Below, piece by piece: positions 1 through 9,364 of a stretch of 34,681 nucleotides of DNA. The translations under genes were made by a program, and so were the position numbers. The stretch is from Polaromonas sp. (GTDB taxonomy: Bacteria > Pseudomonadota > Gammaproteobacteria > Burkholderiales > Burkholderiaceae_C): assembly GCA_025362315.1 (NCBI GenBank), contig JANYGP010000115.1, positions 1 through 34,681 of the forward strand, in the 5' to 3' direction. Under the pieces are notes generated by a model. It was not told the origin of the DNA. It saw nothing but the letters and a program-made list of their open reading frames with translations, and searched no databases. Within the stretch, counting starts at the first letter, position 1; each line of letters opens with the position of its first letter.

Positions 1-401
1 GTCTGAGCCGCAGGGGCAGCCGGTGCAGCGGGTGCTTTGGCAGCAGGCGCTTTCGCGGCTTTTTTGGCAGCGGGTTTTTTCGCAGCTTTTTTGGCAGCAG
101 GTTTTTTTGCTACCTTTTTAGCAGCAGCTTTCTTCGCGGGCGCTTTTTTAGCGGCAGCTTTTTTGGCTGGCGCCTTCTTGGCGGCTACCTTTTTAGCAGG
201 TGCTTTTTTAGCAGGCGCTTTTTTGGCAGCAGCTTTTTTAGCTGGCGCTTTTTTGGCGGCTACTTTTTTAGCAGGTGCTTTTTTTGCCGGTGCTTTTTTA
301 GCTGGCGCTTTTTTTGCCGGTGCTTTTTTCGCCGCTACTTTTTTAGCAGGGGTCTTCGCCGGCGCAGCTTTTTTAGCTGCAGGTTTTTTCGCAGTTGCCA
401 T
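1..401 (-). CDS. Histone H1-like Lys/Ala/Pro-rich DNA-binding protein (partial, C-terminus outside window)
   Basis: About 133 codons are visible on the minus strand before the window edge, with no stop. The product is almost only Lys, Ala and Pro with a few Val and Thr. It starts [14 protein letters not shown] and continues in repeats of the type KKAPAKK and KKVAAKK, then turns to an Ala/Pro-rich stretch (PAAPAAPAA) near the edge. This composition is that of bacterial histone H1-like proteins, which bind DNA non-specifically through Lys-rich tails and are common in Burkholderiales. The start is well supported: AAGGAG lies 6 nt before the ATG. A small 5' UTR hairpin sits just upstream of that SD. 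The plus-strand reading frame over the same bases (Ala/Phe/Leu-rich) is only the antisense of the repeats. The sub-type and full length cannot be judged because the gene is cut. Confidence 0.85.
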   Translation of the reverse strand, partial: MATAKKPAAKKAAPAKTPAKKVAAKKAPAKKAPAKKAPAKKAPAKKVAAKKAPAKKAAAKKAPAKKAPAKKVAAKKAPAKKAAAKKAPAKKAAAKKVAKKPAAKKAAKKPAAKKAAKAPAAKAPAAPAAPAAQ

Positions 402-590
402 AGTTTTCTCCTTTTACATTGCAAAGAGCACTTTGCGTTTGGAGTACGCAGAGCGATTCACTGTGTTGAGCCAATTGTTGCCAAGGCTCAGCACTGCGAA
501 CACCGGAGCAGTGACCAACAAGTACTCTTCGGTACCATCGCTGACCATTGCAGTTGTTGTAACCATTCTTGGTTTGAATTCAAAGCGAAA
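402..590 (-). other. 5' region of the histone-like gene, downstream of nrdB
   Basis: This gene-free spacer holds three small structures. A 6-bp hairpin with a 4-nt loop (GCAAAG/CTTTGC, 421-436) lies 7 nt upstream of the SD of the histone-like gene. A second hairpin, TGAGCC/GGCTCA, spans 467-490. A 12-bp palindrome (TTTGAATTCAAA) is at 574-585, just after the nrdB stop. None is followed by a T-run, so I see no intrinsic terminator for nrdB. No confident promoter was found. Confidence 0.4.
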
Positions 591-1841
591 TCAATCCCAC
601 GACAAAGCGCCACCAGATTGATACTCAATCACACGGGTTTCAAAGAAATTTCGTTCTTTCTTCAAATCAATCATCTCGCTCATCCATGGAAATGGATTTT
701 CTTCATTTGGAAACAGTGTTTCCAGGCCAATTTGTGTGGCCCGACGGTTTGCGATGTAGCGAAGGTAACCCTTGAACATGGAAGCGTTCAAGCCCAGGAC
801 ACCGCGCGGCATGGTGTCTTCTGCATACCGGTATTCCAGCTCTACAGCCTTCATGAACAGTGCCTTGATTTCAGCTTTGAATTCTGTTGTCCATAGCCCC
901 GGATTTTCAAGTTTGAGTTGATTGATCAGGTCAATGCCGAAATTGCAGTGCATGGATTCATCACGCAAAATGTATTGGTACTGCTCTGCTGCACCAGTCA
1001 TTTTATTCTGCCGACCCAGTGCCAGAATTTGTGTGAAGCCAACATAGAAAAACAAGCCTTCCATCAGGCAGGCGAACACGATCAGGGACTTGAGCAGAGT
1101 TTGATCTGCTTCATGGGTGCCGGTTTTGAAATGAGGGTTGGAAATCACCTCAATAAATGGAATCAAGAACTGGTCTTTGTCCTTGATGGACTGCACTTCG
1201 TTATATGCATTGAATATTTCTGCTTCATCCAGACCCAACGACTCGGTAATATACTGATAAGCATGGGTGTGTATGGCTTCTTCAAAGGCCTGCCGCAGTA
1301 AAAACTGGCGGCATTCGGGCGCAGTAATATGACGGTAGGTGCCAAGAACAATATTGTTGGCTGCCAATGAATCCGCCGTTACAAAAAAGCCCAGATTGCG
1401 TTTGACCAGACGGCGTTCGTCTTCTGTTAAACCATTGGGATCTTTCCACAATGCGATGTCACGGGTCATGTTGACTTCTTGGGGCATCCAGTGATTTGCA
1501 CAAGTCGCCAAATACTTTTCCCAGGCCCATTTGTATTTGAAGGGTACCAACTGGTTGACATCAGTTTGCCCATTGATGATTCGTTTGTCTGAGGCTTTGA
1601 CTCGCTTCATGACAGCAGGTGCAGCAATGCCTGAACCAACAACAGCCTTTGCTTCGGCTTGAATACCGCTGTTGGTACCGGCAGGAGTGCTGGGCACAAA
1701 GGGGCCGTCATTCAACTGGCGAATGCCCGAAGGTGCAGGATCAGAATCCAGTGAAAGAAATTCTACCGAGCGGCTTGTTTGCATACCGCTGTTGAGAGAA
1801 TTTCGCAGTGATGGCGTGACTTCTTCGTCCCAGGTCAACAT
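591..1841 (-). CDS. nrdB: Ribonucleoside-diphosphate reductase, beta subunit (class Ia R2)
   Basis: Small subunit of aerobic ribonucleotide reductase. It houses the diiron-tyrosyl radical and passes the radical to NrdA for dNTP synthesis in the cytoplasm. The radical-site motif EAIHTHAY supplies ligands E188 and H191 and the radical Tyr195 (E. coli E115, H118, Y122 pattern). Further ligands fit the Asp of FVTADS, the Glu of CLMEG, and E295/H298 in RDESMH. The product is 416 aa. About 85 residues precede the conserved region that begins near [13 protein letters not shown], and this leader is rich in Ser, Pro and Gly. I chose the ATG at 1841 (MLTWDEEV) because GGAAAAA lies just upstream; an in-frame TTG four codons earlier is less likely. 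It follows nrdA on the same strand after 109 bp and is probably cotranscribed with it. Identification is firm. Confidence 0.97.
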   Translation of the reverse strand: MLTWDEEVTPSLRNSLNSGMQTSRSVEFLSLDSDPAPSGIRQLNDGPFVPSTPAGTNSGIQAEAKAVVGSGIAAPAVMKRVKASDKRIINGQTDVNQLVPFKYKWAWEKYLATCANHWMPQEVNMTRDIALWKDPNGLTEDERRLVKRNLGFFVTADSLAANNIVLGTYRHITAPECRQFLLRQAFEEAIHTHAYQYITESLGLDEAEIFNAYNEVQSIKDKDQFLIPFIEVISNPHFKTGTHEADQTLLKSLIVFACLMEGLFFYVGFTQILALGRQNKMTGAAEQYQYILRDESMHCNFGIDLINQLKLENPGLWTTEFKAEIKALFMKAVELEYRYAEDTMPRGVLGLNASMFKGYLRYIANRRATQIGLETLFPNEENPFPWMSEMIDLKKERNFFETRVIEYQSGGALSWD

Positions 1842-1950
1842 AAATTTTTCCAATTTTTCTAGATTATGAAAGCAGCAATGAAAAATGAAAAGTGTTCATT
1901 CACATCGCTGCAAATATGTGTTGCTCAATTGCATCGAACAACGATATTTT

Positions 1951-4905
1951 TTACTGACAAGCTTCGCAACCCGGATCATCAATTGCACAAAACTTGATGT
2001 CTGTGGCAGGCGTTACATCCATTTGTGCATGCGCGGCAGCGGCGGCTATGTCAAGAGCGCTCACGCTGCCAGACATCCCTGCAGAGGTCGCTGATGAACC
2101 CGATGAAACCGAATTCAGCTTGCCTGCCGTTACTGTAGATTTTTCGGCGTGTGTCGCGCTTTGCGTGCGCAGGTAGTACGTGGTTTTCAAGCCGCGCAGC
2201 CACGCAAGCTTGTAAGTCTCGTCAAGCTTTTTGCCAGACGCACCTGCCATGTAAATGTTGAGCGACTGCGCCTGATCGATCCACTTCTGGCGACGCGAAG
2301 CAGCTTCGACAATCCATGAAGTTTCCACTTCAAACGCAGTGGCATAAAGTGCCTTGATGTCTTGCGGCACACGATCGATTGGGCGCAGTGATCCGTCAAA
2401 ATGTTTCAGGTCTACCACCATGACGTCATCCCACAATCCAAGGCGTTTCAAATCACGCACGAGATAGTGATTGATGATTGTGAATTCACCCGAAAGGTTT
2501 GACTTCACTGACAAATTGCCAAAGCAGGGCTCAATGCACGCATCCACACCAATGATGTTTGAAATCGTCGCTGTTGGCGCAATGGCAACGCAATTGGAAT
2601 TGCGCATGCCATCGAGTGCAATCTTGTTTCGCAATGCATCCCAGTCCAGTGTCACTGACCTGTCCACTTCAACATAACCGCCGCGCTCCTCAAGCAGCAT
2701 GTCCAGCGTGTCCAGCGGCAATGTGCCCTTGTCCCAAAGCGAGCCTTTGTAAGTTGCATACTTGCCGCGCTCTTTGGCCAACTCAGTTGATGCCCAGTAC
2801 GCGTGGTAGCACACAGCCTCCATTGACTTGTCAGCAAACTCAACAGCCTCTTGCGAGGCATAAGGCACGCGCAACTCGTACAGGCAGTCCTGAAACCCCA
2901 TGATGCCCAATCCAACCGGGCGATGGCGCATGTTGGAGTCACGGGCCTTTTTCACGGCGTAGTAATTGATATCAATCACGTTGTCCAGCATCCGCATGGC
3001 AGTCGTGATGGTTTTCTGCAGCTTGTCATGGTCCAGCACTTTGGCACCATCAGACAGAGTCTTCAGGTGCTGAACCAGGTTGACTGAACCCAGGTTACAC
3101 ACTGCAGTTTCAGTGTCACTTGTATTGAGTGTGATTTCAGTACACAAATTTGACGAATGCACCACGCCTGCATGCTGCTGGGGTGATCGCACATTGCAGG
3201 CATCTTTAAACGTGATCCACGGATGACCGGTTTCAAACAGCATTGACAGCATCTTGCGCCACATGTCAGTGGCCTGCAGTTTGCGGGCGGGTTTGATCTC
3301 GCCACGCTCAGCCCGAGCTTCATAAGCAGTGTAGATTTTTTCAAAATCCTTGCCGAATTTGTCGTGCAAGTCTGGTGTGTCTGAAGGTGAGAACAGCGTC
3401 CAGCTGCCTTTTTCCATCACACGGCGCATGAATAGGTCAGGAATCCAGTTGGCAGTGTTCATATCGTGCGTGCGGCGGCGGTCATCGCCAGTATTTTTAC
3501 GAAGCTCCAAAAACTCCTCAATGTCCAGATGCCAGGTTTCCAGGTATGCACAAACCGCACCCTTGCGTTTGCCACCCTGGTTCACGGCTACTGCCGTGTC
3601 GTTGACAACTTTCAAAAATGGCACTACGCCTTGTGACTCTCCATTGGTACCCTTGATATGGGCTCCGAGGGCGCGTACAGGCGTCCAGTCATTGCCCAGG
3701 CCACCCGCAAATTTGGACAGCAATGCGTTTTCCTTGATGGCATCGTATATACCCCCCAAATCGTCTGCAACCGTGGTCAGATAGCACGACGACAGCTGCG
3801 AGCGCAATGTGCCCGCATTGAAAAGAGTTGGCGTACTTGACATGAAGTCAAATGACGACAGGATTTCATAAAACTCAATCGCTCGCTCTTCACGATTGAT
3901 CTCATTGAGCGACAAGCCCATGGCTACGCGCATGAAAAATGCCTGTGGAAGCTCAATGCGCTGTTTGCGCACATGCAAAAAGTAGCGATCAAACAAAGTC
4001 TGGAGACCCAGATAGTCAAACTGCAAGTCCCGCTCAGCCTTCAGTGCTGCGCCCAGGCGAGCCAGATCAAACTGCTGAAGCTTTTCATCGAGCAACTCGT
4101 TTTGAACACCTTTGGCAATAAAGCTTGGAAAGTAATCAGCATAACGGGTGTTCATTTCTTCGTGAGGCACTTCTTCGCCCAGTACTTCGCGCCGGATGGT
4201 ATGCATCAACAGGCGGGCTGTGGCGTAGGTGTAATCCGGATCTTTTTCAATCAGGGTGCGGGCTGCAAGAATGGACGCTTTGTAAACCTCGTCGATTGGC
4301 ACACCGTCGTACAGGTTGCGCATGGTTTCGGCAACGATAGGCGCAGCTTTTACGTCAGCGCCCAAATTGGCGCACGACGCTTCAATCAAAGCCTGCAGGT
4401 TGCGGATGTCAAGTGCTACTTTTTTGCCACCATCCATGACATGAATCGCCAAAGCTGCTGGTGCCTGTGCTTGCGGCTGGCGTGCGCGTTCCTGGGTACG
4501 CTTTTCGCGGTAAAGCACATAGGCACGTGCAATTTCATGGTGGCCACCCCGCATCAAGCCAAGCTCAACCTGGTCTTGTACGTCTTCGATATGGAAAGTA
4601 CCCCCGCCAGGGCGTGAACGCATCATGGCGCGCATGACGGCCTGGGTCAGCTCGTCAACCGTTTGACGGACGCTGGCCGATGCAGCGCCCTGAGTGCCGT
4701 GAACCGCTAAGAACGCTTTCATCATGGCAACAGCGATTTTATTGGGCTCAAACGGGACAACAGCACCATTGCGGCGAATGATCTGGTAGTTGCCCAAAGC
4801 ACCGCCTTGTTGATTCGAGTTACTGAAGTTGCCAATTGGCGAGCCCATCACAGTATGGGGTGTCGGCGTTGTGTGGCTGGTGTTCTGTGATGTTTGCATG
4901 GTCAT
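1951..4905 (-). CDS. nrdA: Ribonucleoside-diphosphate reductase, alpha subunit (class Ia R1)
   Basis: Catalytic large subunit that reduces NDPs to dNDPs. The 984-aa product has an N-terminal ATP-cone (residues about 40-130, QIIRRNGAVVPFEPNKI), the allosteric activity site. The ten-stranded barrel follows. The active-site triad motif NLCTE lies near residue 587, with partner cysteines in LSSCYL and AVCNLGSVNL. The extreme C-terminus carries the redox tail pair C980 and C983 (GCEACQ), which is re-reduced by thioredoxin or glutaredoxin. All class Ia signatures are present. The start ATG at 4905 has AAGGA 5 nt upstream. The first 35 residues are a Thr/Ser/Asn/Gln-rich leader absent from E. coli NrdA. 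A strong sigma-70 promoter with paired NrdR-type boxes lies about 240 bp upstream, giving a leader of roughly 235 nt. nrdB follows on the same strand. Confidence 0.98.
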   Translation of the reverse strand: MTMQTSQNTSHTTPTPHTVMGSPIGNFSNSNQQGGALGNYQIIRRNGAVVPFEPNKIAVAMMKAFLAVHGTQGAASASVRQTVDELTQAVMRAMMRSRPGGGTFHIEDVQDQVELGLMRGGHHEIARAYVLYREKRTQERARQPQAQAPAALAIHVMDGGKKVALDIRNLQALIEASCANLGADVKAAPIVAETMRNLYDGVPIDEVYKASILAARTLIEKDPDYTYATARLLMHTIRREVLGEEVPHEEMNTRYADYFPSFIAKGVQNELLDEKLQQFDLARLGAALKAERDLQFDYLGLQTLFDRYFLHVRKQRIELPQAFFMRVAMGLSLNEINREERAIEFYEILSSFDFMSSTPTLFNAGTLRSQLSSCYLTTVADDLGGIYDAIKENALLSKFAGGLGNDWTPVRALGAHIKGTNGESQGVVPFLKVVNDTAVAVNQGGKRKGAVCAYLETWHLDIEEFLELRKNTGDDRRRTHDMNTANWIPDLFMRRVMEKGSWTLFSPSDTPDLHDKFGKDFEKIYTAYEARAERGEIKPARKLQATDMWRKMLSMLFETGHPWITFKDACNVRSPQQHAGVVHSSNLCTEITLNTSDTETAVCNLGSVNLVQHLKTLSDGAKVLDHDKLQKTITTAMRMLDNVIDINYYAVKKARDSNMRHRPVGLGIMGFQDCLYELRVPYASQEAVEFADKSMEAVCYHAYWASTELAKERGKYATYKGSLWDKGTLPLDTLDMLLEERGGYVEVDRSVTLDWDALRNKIALDGMRNSNCVAIAPTATISNIIGVDACIEPCFGNLSVKSNLSGEFTIINHYLVRDLKRLGLWDDVMVVDLKHFDGSLRPIDRVPQDIKALYATAFEVETSWIVEAASRRQKWIDQAQSLNIYMAGASGKKLDETYKLAWLRGLKTTYYLRTQSATHAEKSTVTAGKLNSVSSGSSATSAGMSGSVSALDIAAAAAHAQMDVTPATDIKFCAIDDPGCEACQ

Positions 4906-5145
4906 CCTTATTGAGTTTTTTTGTGGATTGCAGGTTGTACTGGTAATGATGGACGTGTCAGTGTCGCCTGTTCACGTGGTGGTTTTATTCATGCCACATG
5001 CCACATGTCAAAATCATTGAGCGATCATTCAAAATCTGCTTGAAGGCAGCTGAAAACCTTGAAGCGGGCAATACTGCAGCCACTGGCGACACGCATTTTG
5101 TGATGAAAATAACAGCATTTGCAAATTAATTCGTTGGTGTTTTAC

Positions 5146-5161
5146 ACACTATACCTAGGGT
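5146..5161. promoter_or_regulatory. NrdR box 1 (over the -10 of nrdA)
   Basis: ACACTATACCTAGGGT matches the 16-bp NrdR box pattern (ACACTATATATAGTGT-like) at 13 of 16 positions. It covers the -10 hexamer of the nrdA promoter. NrdR is the ATP/dATP-sensing repressor of ribonucleotide reductase genes. Together with box 2 the spacing is 31 bp start to start, about three helical turns, which is the usual NrdR arrangement. Confidence 0.75.
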
Positions 5162-5176
5162 CTGAACGAAATTCAA
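5148..5176 (-). promoter_or_regulatory. Sigma-70 promoter of nrdAB
   Basis: On the minus strand, TTGAAT (-35, 5171-5176) is followed by a 17-bp spacer and TATAGT (-10, 5148-5153). Each hexamer has one or two mismatches to consensus and the spacing is optimal. It points at nrdA and is overlapped by the NrdR-type boxes. Transcription should start near 5141. Confidence 0.75.
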
Positions 5177-5192
5177 GCACTACCGGTAGTGT
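5177..5192. promoter_or_regulatory. NrdR box 2 (directly upstream of the -35 of nrdA)
   Basis: GCACTACCGGTAGTGT is a near-perfect palindrome (CACTACCGGTAGTG). The outer half-sites match the NrdR consensus but the centre is GC-rich. It sits next to the -35 hexamer, in phase with box 1. The central deviation makes it weaker than box 1 as a stand-alone match. Confidence 0.65.
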
Positions 5193-5390
5193 TTGAAGCA
5201 CGTGGCTGCAAAAAATTTGCATAGGAAATCGAGGGTTCCATAACAGCAACGGCAAATCTCAACTCCAGATAGGGCCAAATGCCTTGTGCTGCGGGGCTTT
5301 GACAAAGAAACGTCAGTATTCATCAGGTCTGCAAGGTGTTTTTACCTGATTTGACTAGCGAACATTGGCCTACAGTGATTAGGCAGATAT

Positions 5391-6032
5391 TTACGGAAAA
5401 ACTTTATCAGGCAATGCCACGCATCGCTGTAGCTTGAGCCAGTCAAAGCCGGCACCAGGATCTTTTTTCCGATCGGGCGCAATATGCTCGTGACCTGCAA
5501 AACACGCTACCGGGTATTGGGATGTCAAGGCGGTGCTTATTGCATACAGAGTGTCATACTGCGCCACTTCAAAACAATGACCTTCAGTGCCCTCGAGCTC
5601 GATTCCGATTGAATAGTCATTGCAGTTATGACGGCCCCCGAACACCGACTGCCCGGCATGCCAGGCTCGCGCATCGCAGCTGACAAACTGCCAAAGCTCC
5701 CCGGTGCGGCTGATAAAAAAGTGCGCCGATACCTGCAATCCCTGAATGCTTTGAAAATAGGGATGGGCGTCCCAGTCCAGTTGATTTGTGAAAAGGCGCT
5801 GCACATGTCCATTGCCATACGCTCCAGGCGGCAGGCTGATGCAATGCACAACAACCAGGTCAATGTGCGAAAGTTTTGGTCGTGGCCCAAAATTAGGCGA
5901 TTCAAGAATTCTTGCGCATCGATACCAGCCGTTGTGCCACAGCGGGGTTGAAGTCGGAACCTCATGCGGCACTTCAGGTGGCAACACACATGGCCCCACA
6001 GACGGCACTGTACTCAGCCCCCGACTTGCCAT
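5391..6032 (-). CDS. ampD: 1,6-anhydro-N-acetylmuramyl-L-alanine amidase AmpD
   Basis: Cytoplasmic zinc amidase of cell-wall recycling, which cleaves the stem peptide from anhydro-muropeptides. The 213-aa product has the amidase_2 fold. Zinc ligands fit H63 (VVVHC), H181 and D191 (10 residues apart in GHEHIAPDRKKDPG, as in Citrobacter AmpD), with E145 in GIELEG. The segment WHNGWYRCARILESPNFGPRP is typical of the start of the AmpD domain, so about 30 residues precede it. I chose the ATG at 6032 because it begins 1 nt after the TGA of the upstream regulator gene, suggesting translational coupling. In-frame ATGs at 6053, 6077 and 6080 lie inside that gene, and no clear SD separates these choices. 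It is the last gene of the ypjD-pilS-pilR-ampD run. Confidence 0.92.
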   Translation of the reverse strand: MASRGLSTVPSVGPCVLPPEVPHEVPTSTPLWHNGWYRCARILESPNFGPRPKLSHIDLVVVHCISLPPGAYGNGHVQRLFTNQLDWDAHPYFQSIQGLQVSAHFFISRTGELWQFVSCDARAWHAGQSVFGGRHNCNDYSIGIELEGTEGHCFEVAQYDTLYAISTALTSQYPVACFAGHEHIAPDRKKDPGAGFDWLKLQRCVALPDKVFP

Positions 6033-6033
6033 T

Positions 6034-7581
6034 TCAGGCAGCACCGTGTGCATCGTCAGTGCTGTCTGCTTGCACATCACCGTCAGGCATGGCGATATTC
6101 AGGCGGGCAATGCGGTAGCGAATTTGCCGCAAACTCATTCCCAGCTTGCTGGCAGCTGCAGTGCGGTTGTAACGGGTGTCTTGCAGTGCCCGGCACAAGA
6201 TGCTTCGCTCCTGCTCGTCAAGGTGCTCCTGTAAATTGTCTGGCAGTTCCCCGGGCCACTTCTCCTGAAAAGCCAGTGCATTCAAGGTATCAGCTGGCAA
6301 TATTTCAGATTCGGGTTTTTCAGGCCTAGAGCCATCAAGCATGTCCAGATGAAGGTCACCCCCATCGCTCATCGCTACGGCCCGGTGCAAGATATTTTCA
6401 AGCTCGCGCACATTCCCCGGAAAGTCGTAAAACTGCAGTTGCTGCAATACTGAATCAGCCAGGCGAGGGACTTGAAAACCTGATTCCTTGCAAATTCTTG
6501 CCAGCAGCGCCTCGCACAACAATGGCAAATCCTCTGGCCTTTCACGCAGTGGGGGGATGCCAATGACGATAACGTTGAGGCGGTAAAACAGGTCTTGCCG
6601 GAAATGCCCGGATGTGACCTCTGCAGCAAGCTCCTTGTGCGATGCACTGACAATGCGCACGTCTACCAGGTCCTCCTGCGAAGAGCCGAGCGGCCTGACA
6701 ACCCGCTCCTGAATTGCTCTCAGCAGTTTGGACTGCATGGCTAACGGCAAATCACCGATTTCATCCAGAAAAAGTGTGCCTCCCTTGGCAGCTTGAAAGT
6801 AACCAATGCGGTCTTGCACAGAGCCTGTGTAAGCACCTTTGCGGGCACCAAAAAATTCAGCCTCCAGCAGATTTTCAGGTATGGCGCTGCAGTTGACAGC
6901 CACAAACGGTCCACTGGCGCGGTGGCTGCAGTCATGTATAGCTCTGGCCACCAGCTCTTTGCCGGTGCCTGATTCACCCTGTACCAGCACCGGGGCCATG
7001 CTGCCAGCAACCTTGACAACACGTGACTTGACCGTTTGAATACCCGGTGCGTGGCCAACCAGACGATCCAGGGCCAACGCAGCCCGATCAGGTTCATCTT
7101 TCACAGACACTGGGCTGCGTCCGCCAACAACAGGTCTGGCAGATTGCAGCGGCGGTAAATCCATATCGGTTGCTATTTTGGTGCCCTGAACAGCAGATGC
7201 CACCACACTTCGAAACTGTTTTAAATCAACTGGTTTGGTCAGATAGTCAAAAGCCCCGGCTTTGAGTGCTTCTACGGCATTTTCAGCCGACCCATGGGCA
7301 GTGATCACAACGCAGCGCTCGCTGCGCTGCTGGGAAACCAGCTCACGCAACAATTCCAGCCCCAGACCGTCCGGCAGGCGCATGTCGGTAATCACGGCGT
7401 CGAACCGATGCTCAATCAATTGTTGGCGGGCCTGGGCCAGATCACCTGCAGCATCCACCCGGTAACCCTCGCGCAGCAGCGTCAATTCGTACAGAGTTCG
7501 CAAATCTGGTTCATCGTCAATCACCAGGATGCGCGCTGTGAGCGACGCGGGTTCAGAAATGGAGTTGGTTTTGTAAAGCAT
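6034..7581 (-). CDS. pilR: Sigma-54-dependent response regulator, PilR-like (NtrC family)
   Basis: 515-aa activator with three domains. The receiver domain (about 17-130) has phospho-acceptor D66 in ITDMRLP, T94 and K116. The AAA+ sigma-54 interaction domain (about 170-400) has Walker A GESGTGKE (202-209) and Walker B FLDE (271-274). The C-terminal Fis-type helix-turn-helix contains RTAAASKLGMSLRQIRYRI. The sigma-54 contact loop reads GAYTGS (249-254) instead of the canonical GAFTGA. The Tyr form is a known variant; the final Ser is less usual. It starts 5 nt after the kinase stop, so the two are probably translationally coupled. By domain order and neighbours I take it as PilR, which in Pseudomonas activates pilA with sigma-54. 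The real target genes here are not visible. Confidence 0.85.
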   Translation of the reverse strand: MLYKTNSISEPASLTARILVIDDEPDLRTLYELTLLREGYRVDAAGDLAQARQQLIEHRFDAVITDMRLPDGLGLELLRELVSQQRSERCVVITAHGSAENAVEALKAGAFDYLTKPVDLKQFRSVVASAVQGTKIATDMDLPPLQSARPVVGGRSPVSVKDEPDRAALALDRLVGHAPGIQTVKSRVVKVAGSMAPVLVQGESGTGKELVARAIHDCSHRASGPFVAVNCSAIPENLLEAEFFGARKGAYTGSVQDRIGYFQAAKGGTLFLDEIGDLPLAMQSKLLRAIQERVVRPLGSSQEDLVDVRIVSASHKELAAEVTSGHFRQDLFYRLNVIVIGIPPLRERPEDLPLLCEALLARICKESGFQVPRLADSVLQQLQFYDFPGNVRELENILHRAVAMSDGGDLHLDMLDGSRPEKPESEILPADTLNALAFQEKWPGELPDNLQEHLDEQERSILCRALQDTRYNRTAAASKLGMSLRQIRYRIARLNIAMPDGDVQADSTDDAHGAA

Positions 7582-7586
7582 TGCGT

Positions 7587-9302
7587 TCAGGCAAACAGAT
7601 CATCATGTGGGCTGCGATCAAAGTGCAAATGACTTGCCAATTTAAAAAGTACAAAAAATTCGTTGCCCTGGACATTGCCGCTGTGTGTCCGCCGATAACC
7701 GATTGTCGCGCCGTAGCGCTCGCACAGCTGCCTGCAAATGTACAGACCCAACCCGCTTGAGCGACTTTCAGACGTAAAAAAAGGTTCGAACAAATGTGCC
7801 TGGACAGTTTTCTCAATGGGCAGGCCATCGCTCCAAACTGCCAGCCGAGCCTGGCCGTCCGGCGGTATCTGACTGGTCACCTTGATGGCGCCATTGATCT
7901 GACTTGCATAACGAAGCGCGTTGTCCAGCAAATTGACCATCAGCTGGCGCAGGTGCTCGGGGTCAAAAACAACACATGCGCTGTCCGCATTCAGGTGGAT
8001 GTGCGTGCGGCTGGCCGCTGAGACCTGCAGTGTCCATTCCTGCGCAACACGCGCTCCCACCTCATCGAGCAGCAATGCCGGGCCCTGATCTTGCGGGTTC
8101 AAAACCTGCACGCGGGAAATATTCAAAACATCATCAACAATTTTTGCAAGACGCTGGGCGTTTTGCCTGATCATGATGATCAGTTGCTGATGCGCCGGTT
8201 CATGCAGGTCCTCTTCGAGCAGGGCATTTGCCTGGGCAATCGCAGCCAAAGGGTTGCGAATTTCATGTGCAACTGCAGCAGACATTCGGCCCATGGCAGC
8301 CATTTTGGCCACCCGCACATTGGCTTCCATCTCGCGCAGGTCTTCCAGAAACATCACGCACAGTGCTTCGTCTGTGTTGTCCTGTACTGTCGCCAGCTGG
8401 GTGCGGACATGCAGGTGCCGTATGTTGTCTCCGGGCTCACTCAGGGTCACTTCAGCACTGTGTGCCTGCTTGTCAGCAAAAGTGCGCCGCATGATTTCCA
8501 CCAGCGGCAGACAAGCGGCCTGCGTAGCCAACACAAATGGCGGTTTTCGCCTGCCTTGACCCATTGTCATCAAGCGCTGTGATGCCGGGTTGGCAGACCG
8601 CACAATGCCATTGCTGTCAATGACCAATATGCCGTCGGTCAGTGTTTCGATCACCAGTTGATTGACCTGCGTTTGCATACGCGCGGCTTGCTGGCTGGTT
8701 CGGGCTGACTGTTCTTGCTGCGCCAGACGCAGTGTCAGCTGGTTTGCAAGCAATGCCACTGCAAAAAACCCGCTGCCGCTGAGCCCGGCCTGCAAAAATC
8801 GCGCTGCTGAATCGCCTGTCGACAACAACGACATCCACCATGCGTCAAGCAGCAACAGCAAAGTCACACTGGCGGCCGTGCCAAGTGCCAGGGAAATGGG
8901 CCCCAGGATAGATGAAAGCAGCACTGGCAACGCAAAAAGAGGCGTGTAGTTCAAACTGCTTCCTGGCAAAAAATTGAGCCACGAAAACACCAGCACATCC
9001 AGCCCGACCGTCAGCAACCACTGCACATCAAACGTCCGGCCATGTGGTTTGGGCTGGCTCAGTTGCCTGACTGCAACCGTCGCCAACAGATATGCACTGC
9101 ACAAACCAACAGGCCAGAGGTTCTGGGTGTGTGCAAATCCATAAACAAACGCCTGCATGGCCACCAAAACACTGGCAATCGTGATGCGCGCTGTCATGAA
9201 AGCACGCCACAACCTCATGAATGAAATTTGACGTGACCCGGCTGGCAAACTGCTGTCAGTGCTGTCACGCGTTGCGGACCAGAACCCAGATGCTCTCTGC
9301 AT
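7587..9302 (-). CDS. pilS: Membrane sensor histidine kinase, PilS-like
   Basis: 571-aa kinase. The N-terminal 200 residues contain about six hydrophobic segments, typical of PilS. A PAS-like segment follows (TLTDGILVIDSNGIVRSANP), then a HisKA domain with the phospho-acceptor H346 in VAHEIRNPLAA. The ATPase domain has an N-box (LRQLMVNLLDNALRYA). Its G1 region is reduced to WSDGLPIE, but F-box and G2 signatures (LFEPFF, SSGLGLYI) are clear. The start at 9302 leaves about 25 soluble residues before the first membrane segment; a second ATG at 9218 is possible and neither has a strong SD. Its stop is 5 nt from the response regulator start, so the two form a cognate pair. Assignment as PilS rests on the six-segment N-terminus and its PilR-like partner. 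Confidence 0.83.
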   Translation of the reverse strand: MQRASGFWSATRDSTDSSLPAGSRQISFMRLWRAFMTARITIASVLVAMQAFVYGFAHTQNLWPVGLCSAYLLATVAVRQLSQPKPHGRTFDVQWLLTVGLDVLVFSWLNFLPGSSLNYTPLFALPVLLSSILGPISLALGTAASVTLLLLLDAWWMSLLSTGDSAARFLQAGLSGSGFFAVALLANQLTLRLAQQEQSARTSQQAARMQTQVNQLVIETLTDGILVIDSNGIVRSANPASQRLMTMGQGRRKPPFVLATQAACLPLVEIMRRTFADKQAHSAEVTLSEPGDNIRHLHVRTQLATVQDNTDEALCVMFLEDLREMEANVRVAKMAAMGRMSAAVAHEIRNPLAAIAQANALLEEDLHEPAHQQLIIMIRQNAQRLAKIVDDVLNISRVQVLNPQDQGPALLLDEVGARVAQEWTLQVSAASRTHIHLNADSACVVFDPEHLRQLMVNLLDNALRYASQINGAIKVTSQIPPDGQARLAVWSDGLPIEKTVQAHLFEPFFTSESRSSGLGLYICRQLCERYGATIGYRRTHSGNVQGNEFFVLFKLASHLHFDRSPHDDLFA

Positions 9303-9364
9303 GAACTAAAGGCTTTCTTGCGGTAATGTCACTGACCAGGACCACAAAATACACATCAGGTTTT

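Larger units (their letters stand above)
4906..5390. other. nrdA upstream region between ampD and nrdA
   Basis: No gene was recognised. The region holds the nrdA promoter and two NrdR-type boxes (5146-5192), then a leader of about 235 nt towards nrdA with no strong hairpin noticed. A small tandem repeat of the 7-mer CATGCCA lies at 4990-5007. I see no obvious terminator for ampD in 5193-5390. Confidence 0.6.

Noticed and set aside
37..621. Plus-strand 194-codon open frame rich in Ala, Phe and Leu
   Set aside because: It is the antisense of the Lys/Ala/Pro repeats of the H1-like gene, which has a proper SD and start. Lys codons read in reverse give Phe.
4990..5007. CATGCCA tandem repeat in the nrdA leader
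   Set aside because: It has only two and a half 7-bp units. It is too short to treat as a meaningful repeat array.
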